Shown piece by piece: positions 1 to 5,233 of a DNA stretch of 5,233 nucleotides. Below the pieces are notes generated by a model. It did not search any database and was not told the origin of the DNA. It was given only the letters and a program-made list of their open reading frames with translations. Source of the stretch: Spirochaetales bacterium (GTDB taxonomy: Bacteria; Spirochaetota; Spirochaetia; DSM-27196; SLST01); assembly GCA_028284845.1 (NCBI GenBank), contig JANQQY010000224.1:1-5233 (forward strand), read 5' to 3'. The position numbers and the translations under genes are program-made. Positions within the stretch are counted from its first letter, which is position 1. The number at the start of each line of letters is the position of its first letter.

Positions 1-1
1 T

Positions 2-160
2 GCAACGGTCGGAGTGGGATTCGTCATTGCGCGGCTCCTGCCTGCCGCCGACACGCTTGGGCCACGGATCGAACGAATGCGATTCGCCTTCCCAAACGTG
101 ATGCTCCTCGTGACAGGGTTCTTCGCGGCGACTCTCGCCTATCTCGTGATCGCCGGTTAA
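2..160 (+). CDS. C-terminal fragment of an unidentified integral membrane protein
   Basis: The window opens inside this gene. Reading from base 2, 52 codons run without interruption to a TAA at 158-160. The fragment has a hydrophobic stretch at residues 1-16 (ATVGVGFVIARLLPAA), a polar and basic connecting loop of about 17 residues (GPRIERMRF), and a second hydrophobic segment ending at the terminus (MLLVTGFFAATLAYLVIAG). This fits two transmembrane helices joined by a short, positively charged and so probably cytoplasmic loop. It ends 16 bp before the stop codon of the convergent dehydrogenase-like gene. I do not recognise the family, because too little is present and no diagnostic motif is visible. 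It is likely a transporter or other polytopic membrane protein, but that is inference from hydropathy alone. The start and most of the protein lie outside the window. Confidence 0.7.
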   Translation, partial: ATVGVGFVIARLLPAADTLGPRIERMRFAFPNVMLLVTGFFAATLAYLVIAG

Positions 161-176
161 TCGCGGCGTACGACGG

Positions 177-1058
177 CTACGAGCTTGCCTTGAGCACTTC
201 CGCTCGATAAGCAGCGTGCCCCTTCGCTTGATCGTCTGAGAGTTTCATTTCGATCTCGCGCTCAAAGCGCTCCGGTCCCACAATCGCCTTGGTCTCCACA
301 AAGCTCTTGTTCTCACCCGCAGGCACAATCGAGGTGATGACCTGTCGTCGCTTGCTCACGAGTTCACCCACGACGCCGGCGGCAACCGCAGCCGGGGAGT
401 ACTGAGCACCGGAGATCCGATGTGCCATTGAGGCGATATCCGGCGCGCTCGGAAGCTCGGCGGGATCATCAATCAACGAAAGAAGTGGCACACCGCCAAC
501 GGCACACTGCTCCGGAACGAGTTCAACGCCCTCAAGGGTGCGAACCGTGGTGATTCGAACATCCTCTCTCGTCAGACCAACGACTCGTGCGATCTGCTCA
601 CGATACCATTCGCGATAGATCAGGAGCGGGAACCCAAGCACCCGGTTTCGATCAACAAAGCCCTTGCTTGTGAGTTCGCTACAGATGAGCTCGGCGGGTT
701 GGGATATCACGGCAACCCAGGCTTGGGGAGCAAAGTGACCAATATGGGCAGAGATGTCTTCGAGCTGCCGGACATCCTTCTCAGAGAGTTGGTTGATGCC
801 GGCCTTGATTCCAGCGTCGGTGCTCGTGGCGATCACGACAACATCGCTGAGCTCAAGTTCGATCGGTTCGTCGGCATTGACGACCATGATCTTGGACTTC
901 AACGCGATATTGGCTTCCAGGAAGTCGAGAACGGTTGACCGAGTCCGCTCAGGGTTCGAGTCAACAAGGCGAATTCTGGAGATGTCCCGGCTATGCGCAA
1001 GAAAATAGGCGAGGCGAGAACCGATGTTGCCGGTACCGTAGATCGTGACCTTCTTCAT
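177..1058 (-). CDS. Lactate/malate dehydrogenase-fold protein lacking catalytic residues (putative pseudoenzyme)
   Basis: The 293-residue product has the two-domain architecture of the LDH/MDH superfamily and near-normal length. An N-terminal Rossmann fold shows the dinucleotide motif GTGNIG (residues 8-13) and an acidic residue closing beta-2 (D33 in RLVD), which suggests NAD rather than NADP. The later fold landmarks are present: SQP (119-121, usually SNP), NRVLGF (138-143), and the C-terminal helix QYSPAAVAAGVVGEL (about 219-233) followed by the RRQVITS strand. The chemistry is missing. Aligned by eye to the DSxRxR and GxHGxS motifs, the catalytic Asp is Y148, the substrate-binding Arg is W151 and the catalytic His is E176. 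The active-site loop (ATSTDAGIKAGINQ) also lacks the usual arginines. It is the second gene of a two-gene operon, and its ATG is 3 bp after the stop of its paralogue. There is no frameshift or internal stop, so it looks maintained rather than decaying. It may be a regulatory or structural partner, or an enzyme with a different reaction. The fold is a secure call; the function is not. Confidence 0.85.
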   Translation of the reverse strand: MKKVTIYGTGNIGSRLAYFLAHSRDISRIRLVDSNPERTRSTVLDFLEANIALKSKIMVVNADEPIELELSDVVVIATSTDAGIKAGINQLSEKDVRQLEDISAHIGHFAPQAWVAVISQPAELICSELTSKGFVDRNRVLGFPLLIYREWYREQIARVVGLTREDVRITTVRTLEGVELVPEQCAVGGVPLLSLIDDPAELPSAPDIASMAHRISGAQYSPAAVAAGVVGELVSKRRQVITSIVPAGENKSFVETKAIVGPERFEREIEMKLSDDQAKGHAAYRAEVLKASS

Positions 1059-1061
1059 TTA

Positions 1062-1985
1062 TTATGCCTCTCCATCTGATGCGATTCCTGCGAGCTCGGC
1101 AGCGGCCTCGGTAAGATTCTTCACGACATCCTGCGAGAGGTCGGGCAGAATGGTGCGATCCGCCCCGAATCGACCAATAACGGCGGGCGCACTCATCGCA
1201 ACACCACTGATGCCGAACTCTCCGTCCCACTCGGTAGTGACGGAGATCACCCTTCTGTCGTCCTTGACGACAGAACGGACCAGTTCAACGGCGGCCATCG
1301 CGGGCGCATATCGACTCGTACCCGCACTCAATTGTCCGGGCCTGAGCGAGCGTTCCTTCGCGAAACGCTCCTCAATCTTTGCGAGCATTTCGGAATCGAC
1401 GATTTCGGTGATGGGCAGACCATTCGCGCTCGTGAACTCCCAGACGATCTGAACACCCGGGCCGTGAGGGCCTACCACGTGAGCTGTGACGTAGTCCGGA
1501 TTGAGCTCTAGTTGCGTTGCGATCTGGTGCCGCAGGCGGAACGAGTCGACCACACCCCCCAGACCGAGTACGCGCGATGCCGGAACGCGAAGCCTGCGGC
1601 GAAGGCGTGTGGTCAGCAGATCGATTGGTTCGCCGGCCACGACAAAGAGCGTGGAGCTGCCCACAAAGGCAGAGGCGATTTCGTCGATCATCGTCGCGTT
1701 TTTGGCGTACGACTCCGCCTGACTCATTGACGCGTCGGTGCTGGTGCCTGCGGCGACCAGTATCACATCGCAATCGACGAGGTCGGAGAGATCGTCCGCG
1801 GCGGAAATTGCGGAGTTGTAGACGTGCCCAAACGCCGTATCGCGAAGATCTTCCGCGACGAGTTTCGCGCGATCGGGGTCCTTGTCGTAGAGGACGATGT
1901 CGCTGAGGTCTCGCTCCGCAAGAGAGAGCGCGACATCGGACCCGAGTTTACCAACTCCAATTACTCCAATCGATTGAACCGCCAT
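1062..1985 (-). CDS. Lactate/malate dehydrogenase-family oxidoreductase with atypical substrate loop
   Basis: From the ATG at 1985-1983 the product is 307 residues, the usual size for LDH/MDH enzymes. It begins directly with the first Rossmann strand: IGVIGVGKLG (glycines at 10, 12 and 15), then VLYD ending in D34, which favours NAD(H). The catalytic set is intact: D147 and R150 in VVDSFRLR, and H174 in VVGPHGPG. The substrate-binding loop is unusual. Where MDH has a V-P-R-K-P-G-M-T-R type sequence, this protein reads AGTSTDASMSQ, so both the specificity arginine (LDH position 102) and the mobile-loop arginine (109) are replaced, by T83 and Q89. The normally conserved SNP Asn is also changed (GEP). 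It is therefore probably a 2-hydroxyacid/2-oxoacid oxidoreductase whose substrate is not lactate or malate. An upstream in-frame TTG at 2021 would add 12 residues, but it overlaps a promoter-like TTGACT and is not preferred. Family is confident, substrate unknown. Confidence 0.88.
   Translation of the reverse strand: MAVQSIGVIGVGKLGSDVALSLAERDLSDIVLYDKDPDRAKLVAEDLRDTAFGHVYNSAISAADDLSDLVDCDVILVAAGTSTDASMSQAESYAKNATMIDEIASAFVGSSTLFVVAGEPIDLLTTRLRRRLRVPASRVLGLGGVVDSFRLRHQIATQLELNPDYVTAHVVGPHGPGVQIVWEFTSANGLPITEIVDSEMLAKIEERFAKERSLRPGQLSAGTSRYAPAMAAVELVRSVVKDDRRVISVTTEWDGEFGISGVAMSAPAVIGRFGADRTILPDLSQDVVKNLTEAAAELAGIASDGEA
1067..1073 (-). promoter_or_regulatory. Shine-Dalgarno site for the downstream dehydrogenase-like gene
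   Basis: On the minus strand GGAGAGG lies 8 nt before the ATG at 1058-1056. It overlaps the last codons of the upstream paralogue (Gly-Glu-Ala-stop). The site supports the chosen start and suggests translational coupling of the two genes from one mRNA. It also shows that this genome uses Shine-Dalgarno initiation, which makes the missing site at the first gene of the operon notable. Confidence 0.7.
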
Positions 1986-1990
1986 ATAAT
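1985..1990 (+). promoter_or_regulatory. Candidate -10 box (TATAAT) for the antiporter gene
   Basis: A perfect TATAAT lies on the plus strand 50 bp before the antiporter ATG at 2041. It is in an AT-rich patch that stands out from the GC-rich surroundings. The -35 region is poor (TTACTC at 1961-1966, 18-bp spacer), so an activator or an alternative -35 contact may be needed. The box overlaps the start codon of the divergent gene and lies next to that gene's -10 element. Transcription from here would leave a leader of about 40 nt. Confidence 0.4.
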
Positions 1991-1991
1991 G

Positions 1992-2021
1992 AGAATATGC
2001 ATCGGCATAAACGAGAGTCAA
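1992..2021 (-). promoter_or_regulatory. Candidate promoter of the dehydrogenase-like operon, possibly giving a leaderless mRNA
   Basis: On the minus strand TTGACT (2021-2016, five of six matches to the sigma-70 -35 consensus) is followed after 18 nt by TATTCT (1997-1992, four of six matches to TATAAT, and also a TANNNT match). Only six bases (CATTAT) separate the -10 from the ATG at 1985. Transcription would therefore begin at or next to the start codon. No Shine-Dalgarno-like purine run precedes this ATG, which agrees with a leaderless transcript. This is pattern matching only. Confidence 0.5.
1996..2009. promoter_or_regulatory. Small inverted repeat in the divergent control region (possible operator)
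   Basis: TATGC-ATCG-GCATA is a perfect 5-bp inverted repeat around a 4-bp centre. It overlaps the minus-strand -10 box and lies just downstream of the plus-strand TATAAT, where a bound regulator could affect both promoters. It is short enough to arise by chance. No regulator gene is present in the window. Confidence 0.25.
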
Positions 2022-2040
2022 TTCGTTAACTTTAGTTTCG

Positions 2041-4224
2041 ATGCGACAGCTACCCCGCCTCAGAAGCGGTGCCCGAGGGCCGATGCTCCTCTTTCTTTTT
2101 CTTCTCGCGGTACCCGTTTTCGCGGTGGACGAGTTCCAGGATCTCGCGATGACTCACGAGATCACGCGCCTGCTGCTTGAACTCGGCGTCGTGATCCTCG
2201 CGGCGAAGGCCGGCGGTGCGCTCGCCCGCAGAATCGGTGTGCCGGAACTCCTGGGCGAGGTCACCATTGGAATCCTGCTCGGGCCCTACGCCCTGGGAAG
2301 CGTCGGCGTCCCGGGATTCCCGGATGGCCTGGTTCCGCTCTCCGGCGCGACATTCCCGGTTTCGCTCCAACTCTACGGATTCGCAGCCGTTGGAGCCGTT
2401 GTACACGTCCTGGTTGTTGGACTCGAATCGGATAGCGGTGTCTTCGCACGGGCGCGTCGACGCGGACTCTCCGTTGCATTGGGGAGTAGCATCCTCAGCC
2501 TCATCGTGGGGGCGCTCGTGCCGATTGTGTTCTTTGGACTGCCGGTGCTGGACCGACGCGTCATATTCTTCGCCGCCCTCTCGGTCTCGACCTCACTCGG
2601 AATCCAGGCACGCATCCTGCATGCGAGCAAAAAAATCGCTACGCCTGAGGCGGTTGCGATCGTGAGCTCATCGCTCATGCAGGACGGTTTCGCCATCGTC
2701 TTCCTGGCAATCGCGCTCGCAGTTGGGGGAATAGAACTGGGGCGCGACGCAGATGCCAGCTTCGCACGCACGGTCCTTCCGGTTGCCCTGCTGGCTCTGG
2801 GCATTCTGGCCGGAGGAACCTTCCTCGCGGTCAAGGGTGCTCCGCGGCTTTCGCGTCTCTTCCGAGAAAAGGTGTCGCCCAACCTCTACGCGGTCATCGT
2901 CGTTGGTGTGACGCTCCTGGTGTCGGCGCTCTTTGAGGCGGCGGGTGTCGCATCCATCATCGGCGCCTACATCATTGGCATCGCCTTCTCCCGGACCGAC
3001 ATCAGTGACGTTCTGGCCGAAAAGACACAGCCGATCTCAGAGTTCTTCGTGCCCATTCTCTACGTGGTGATGGGAATGCTTGTCGACTGGCGAGTCCTCT
3101 TGGACATTCGAATCTTGCTTCCGGGAATCGGTTTTGCGTTTCTCTCGGCGGGGGCGAAGATCGTGGGGTCCGCCATTCCGGCACTCGCGACCGGATTCAA
3201 TAAGCTCGGCGCACTCCGCGTCGGCCTGGGAACCGTCTGTCGCGGAGAGGTTGCGCTCATCATCGCGAGCGTCGGACTCGCATTGGGCGATTTCTCCGTC
3301 GAGCTCTTCCAAGTCATGATCGTGATGATCGTCTTCTCCGTCGCACTTGGTGCCCCGGCGCTCTCGCTCTCGTTCAAAGGCTCTCGCTCCGGCACCCGAG
3401 GCAGTTGGGGCGAGCTTGCGACAGAGGAGACCAAGATCGATCTGCCCAATGAGGAACTTGCAGACCTCATCACCGATGGTGTGCTTCGAGTTGCCGACGA
3501 GGACGGCTTCTTCGTCCACCGGCTGGAGCTTGAAGGAACCGTCTATCGGTTGCGTCGCGAAGACTCCTACCTCACTGTCTATCGGACCCCAACGACAATC
3601 AGAATTAACAGCCGGCCGCAAGACACCGGGATCGCGAAGACGATGCTCTACGAGGTCATCGTTCACGTCCGCGATCGCGTCACTCGCATCGCAGACGTGG
3701 CGGTTCCCACAGAGCTCCGGCGCGATGTCGCCGGCGGTGCCGCGACCGGAGTCAGCCTGCATGAGCACCTGTCGCCGGATTCGGTTGTCGTGCCACTCGA
3801 GTCAACTGACAAAGAGGGTGTCATTGGAGAACTGGTAGATGCCTTGTACCGTGCCAACCGAATCAACGATCGCGAAACGGTGATAGCCGATGTGCTCGAG
3901 CGTGAGGCCACCGTCAGCACGGGAATGGAACGCGGCATCGCGATTCCTCACGCGCGAACCGCGGGTGTCACGGGGATTGCAGTCGCCGTCGGCCTCAGTA
4001 CCGAAGGCGTCGACTTCTCCGCGCTCGATGGCGAACCGACCCATCTGGTCTTCCTCGTCGCCTCCGCACCACACGACCGTGCGCCCCATCTGCAACTCAT
4101 GGCCGCCATCGCAAAACAGATGCGTGACGACGACCGGCTCCAGAACGCCCTGGCGGCGACGGCCCCGGCCGAACTGTGTGACGCGATCCTTCGTTCCATC
4201 CCGGCGCACGAGAAACAGACGTAG
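2041..4224 (+). CDS. Cation:proton antiporter (CPA2/KefB type) fused to a PTS EIIA domain
   Basis: The 727-residue product has three parts. Residues 1-28 look like a cleavable signal peptide: basic n-region (RQLPRLRSGAR), hydrophobic core LLFLFLLAVPV and a possible cut after VFA. Residues about 38-445 form a polytopic CPA2 antiporter domain, with the family-typical start THEITRLLLELGVVILAAK, LLGEVTIGILLGPYALG (70-86), the KefC-like QD pair in the core (Q214-D215), FFVPILYVVMGMLVD (335-349) and the RGE motif (401-403). Residues about 446-572 are a soluble linker I cannot assign. Residues about 573-724 are a PTS EIIA type-2 (fructose/nitrogen) domain with STGMERGIAIPHAR, phospho-acceptor H637, and the second conserved His in the HLQL motif (H683). 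It probably exchanges K+ or Na+ for protons in the inner membrane, with HPr-dependent phosphorylation of H637 as a likely control. ATG 2041 is chosen because it supplies the basic n-region. ATG 2149 has a better ribosome site and gives 691 residues. Confidence 0.9.
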   Translation: MRQLPRLRSGARGPMLLFLFLLAVPVFAVDEFQDLAMTHEITRLLLELGVVILAAKAGGALARRIGVPELLGEVTIGILLGPYALGSVGVPGFPDGLVPLSGATFPVSLQLYGFAAVGAVVHVLVVGLESDSGVFARARRRGLSVALGSSILSLIVGALVPIVFFGLPVLDRRVIFFAALSVSTSLGIQARILHASKKIATPEAVAIVSSSLMQDGFAIVFLAIALAVGGIELGRDADASFARTVLPVALLALGILAGGTFLAVKGAPRLSRLFREKVSPNLYAVIVVGVTLLVSALFEAAGVASIIGAYIIGIAFSRTDISDVLAEKTQPISEFFVPILYVVMGMLVDWRVLLDIRILLPGIGFAFLSAGAKIVGSAIPALATGFNKLGALRVGLGTVCRGEVALIIASVGLALGDFSVELFQVMIVMIVFSVALGAPALSLSFKGSRSGTRGSWGELATEETKIDLPNEELADLITDGVLRVADEDGFFVHRLELEGTVYRLRREDSYLTVYRTPTTIRINSRPQDTGIAKTMLYEVIVHVRDRVTRIADVAVPTELRRDVAGGAATGVSLHEHLSPDSVVVPLESTDKEGVIGELVDALYRANRINDRETVIADVLEREATVSTGMERGIAIPHARTAGVTGIAVAVGLSTEGVDFSALDGEPTHLVFLVASAPHDRAPHLQLMAAIAKQMRDDDRLQNALAATAPAELCDAILRSIPAHEKQT
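2138..2141 (+). promoter_or_regulatory. Shine-Dalgarno-like AGGA before an alternative antiporter start
   Basis: AGGA lies 7 nt before an in-frame ATG at 2149. Initiation there would drop the signal-peptide-like leader and begin the protein at MTHEITRLLLELG, the usual beginning of the antiporter fold. Neither ATG 2041 nor ATG 2083 has a well-spaced Shine-Dalgarno site; GAGGG before 2083 is only 3 nt away. The true start is therefore ambiguous. Confidence 0.35.
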
Positions 4225-4270
4225 CGCCTGACGGCTTGACCCCGGGCCCACGCTCTGATTGCCTTGGCCC

Positions 4271-5221
4271 ATGAGAACCCGACTCGCCACTCTCGTCGTG
4301 GTTGCAACGACTCTGGTGATTGCATGCACACAGCCCGCAGATCATCCGCGCACGAACCACGACTTCTTTATTGGCACGATCTGGCCAAACGACCTCGACT
4401 CTGATCCTGCCTTCACGACCTACTGGGATCAGGTGACTCCTGAGAACGGCGGGAAGTGGCTTCACGTGGAGCGTGTGCGCGACGAAATGCAATGGTCCGA
4501 TCTGGACACCGCGTATGCAGTGGCGAAGGAGAACGGCTTCCCGTTTCGGCTTCACACGTTGATCTGGGGCCGGAGTCATCCGCTGTGGCTACAAAGTCTC
4601 TCCGTTGAGGAGCAGATCGCGGAAACCGAGGAGTGGTTTGCGCTCGTTGCGGAGAGGTACCCGGACATCGACTTCATCGATGTTGTGAACGAGCCACTCC
4701 ACGAGGAGATCCTCAACTCCGAGACATTTGGCGGATGGGGCGAGACAGGATTGGACTGGGTGATCACGATGTTCGAGCTGGCGCGCGAATACTTCCCGAA
4801 TGCCGCTCTCCAGACCAACGACTACGGCATTCTTGGTTCAACGGCGCTTGTTGAGCCGTACGTACGGTTGATCGGGCTCCTGAAAGAGCGCGATCTCATC
4901 GACGCAATCGGTGTGCAGGCACACTTTCTGGAGGATGCCGATCGGGATCTCATCAAGACAAATCTGGATCGCCTCGCGGAGACCGGGCTTCCGATCTATG
5001 TGACCGAACTCGACGTTGGCAGACGCGACGACGACGAGCAACTCGAGATAGTGCGCGATTTGATGACCATCTTTGCCGAGCATCCGGCGGTCCGCGGAGT
5101 GACGACCTGGGGCTATCTGGAGGGTCGTACCTACAACCGGTCAGCCCATCTGCTCAAAGTCGACGGAACCGAGCGGCCGGCGCTGACCTGGCTTCGGGAG
5201 TACCGTGCGGAGCTGCGGTAG
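4271..5221 (+). CDS. GH10 endo-1,4-beta-xylanase, predicted lipoprotein
   Basis: This 316-residue glycoside hydrolase family 10 protein would cleave internal beta-1,4 bonds of xylan with retention of configuration. The N-terminus is a lipoprotein signal: MRTRLATLVVVATTLVIAC, with lipobox VIAC and acylated C19, so the enzyme is probably membrane-anchored outside the cytoplasm. GH10 landmarks appear in order: VTPENGGKW (E58, N59, K62), HTLIW (H95), DVVNEP (N140 and acid/base E141), NDYG, GVQAHF (Q216, H218), VTELD (nucleophile E246) and TTWGYLEG (W280). Divergent positions are WGRSHP in place of the usual WHSQxP, and TY in place of the late SW of the aglycone wall. It is a single compact catalytic domain without a carbohydrate-binding module. 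ATG 4271 is preferred to TTG 4259 because it starts the signal peptide with MRTR; neither has a clear ribosome site. It lies 46 bp after the antiporter with no terminator visible, so co-transcription is possible. Confidence 0.92.
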   Translation: MRTRLATLVVVATTLVIACTQPADHPRTNHDFFIGTIWPNDLDSDPAFTTYWDQVTPENGGKWLHVERVRDEMQWSDLDTAYAVAKENGFPFRLHTLIWGRSHPLWLQSLSVEEQIAETEEWFALVAERYPDIDFIDVVNEPLHEEILNSETFGGWGETGLDWVITMFELAREYFPNAALQTNDYGILGSTALVEPYVRLIGLLKERDLIDAIGVQAHFLEDADRDLIKTNLDRLAETGLPIYVTELDVGRRDDDEQLEIVRDLMTIFAEHPAVRGVTTWGYLEGRTYNRSAHLLKVDGTERPALTWLREYRAELR

Positions 5222-5223
5222 TC

Positions 5224-5228
5224 GAGGA
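5224..5228 (+). promoter_or_regulatory. Possible Shine-Dalgarno site for a gene beyond the window
   Basis: GAGGA begins two bases after the xylanase stop codon and is followed by only five more bases. It could serve the next plus-strand gene, which would extend the antiporter-xylanase transcription unit. The start codon it would serve is outside the window. Confidence 0.2.
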
Positions 5229-5233
5229 ACGCA

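Noticed and set aside
151..168. CGCCG/CGGCG inverted repeat between the convergent genes, as a terminator
   Set aside because: The stem is only 5 bp with an 8-nt loop and no following T-run on either strand, which is too weak to call.
1954..1970. Direct repeat ACTCCAAT, two copies with a 9-bp period
   Set aside because: It lies in coding sequence and encodes the repeated Ile-Gly-Val of the IGVIGVG dinucleotide-binding motif, so the protein explains it.
1986..2021. TTG at 2021 as the start of the upstream dehydrogenase-like gene (319 residues)
   Set aside because: The extra 12 residues (TLVYADAYSHYM) precede a Rossmann fold that normally starts at the N-terminus, no ribosome site supports the TTG, and the codon coincides with a good -35 element.
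1824..2180. Plus-strand open frame of 118 codons spanning the divergent control region
   Set aside because: It overlaps the antisense of the dehydrogenase gene and an alternative frame of the antiporter start. The translation is an unrelated mosaic with no motif.
3037..3768. Open frame of 243 codons on the minus strand inside the antiporter gene
   Set aside because: It is wholly antisense to a well-supported gene. Its translation is rich in Arg, Asp, Glu and His without any recognisable motif, as expected from the complement of GC-rich coding sequence.
4244..4270. GGGCC/GGCCC pairing just before the xylanase ATG, as a regulatory hairpin
   Set aside because: The stem is five base pairs across a 17-nt loop in GC-rich sequence, easily a chance occurrence. 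GGGCCC is also self-palindromic.
3802..4329. Minus-strand open frame of 175 codons across the EIIA region and the xylanase start
   Set aside because: It is antisense to two confident genes, has a low-complexity basic composition and shows no domain. It is treated as a shadow frame.

Overview
This is a compact bacterial window of fairly high GC (roughly 60% by eye, not computed). It holds four intact protein genes and the tail of a fifth. A basic, cleavable-looking leader on the antiporter, a lipobox on the xylanase and a PTS-type EIIA domain suggest a bacterium with a phosphotransferase system and a plant-polysaccharide-degrading habit, probably diderm. The phylum cannot be fixed from sequence alone; spirochaetes or a similar polysaccharide-using lineage are only a guess. 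There are no tRNA or rRNA genes, insertion sequences, CRISPR arrays or convincing intrinsic terminators.

Layout. (1) Bases 2-160 (+) are the last 52 codons of an unidentified membrane protein. (2) Bases 177-1985 (-) hold a two-gene operon of paralogous lactate/malate dehydrogenase-fold proteins, 3 bp apart. The upstream gene (1062-1985) keeps the catalytic Asp/Arg/His but lacks the usual substrate-loop arginines. The downstream gene (177-1058) keeps the NAD-binding fold but has lost all three catalytic residues. (3) Bases 1986-2040 are a short AT-rich divergent control region with closely abutting -10-like elements on both strands and a small inverted repeat. (4) Bases 2041-4224 (+) encode a KefB/KefC-type cation:proton antiporter fused, through an unidentified middle segment, to a C-terminal PTS EIIA domain with its phosphorylatable histidine. 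(5) Bases 4271-5221 (+) encode a small, divergent GH10 endo-xylanase predicted to be a lipoprotein.

How the parts may work together. The antiporter-EIIA fusion plausibly couples monovalent cation/proton homeostasis to PTS phosphorylation state, that is, to carbon or energy status. The xylanase 46 bp downstream may share its transcript, which would place polysaccharide depolymerisation beside a carbon-sensing transporter. The dehydrogenase-like pair is transcribed away from the antiporter out of the shared 55-bp region. Its substrate is unknown, and an active subunit paired with a catalytically dead paralogue is the most unusual feature here. The functional links between the divergent units are inference from position only.
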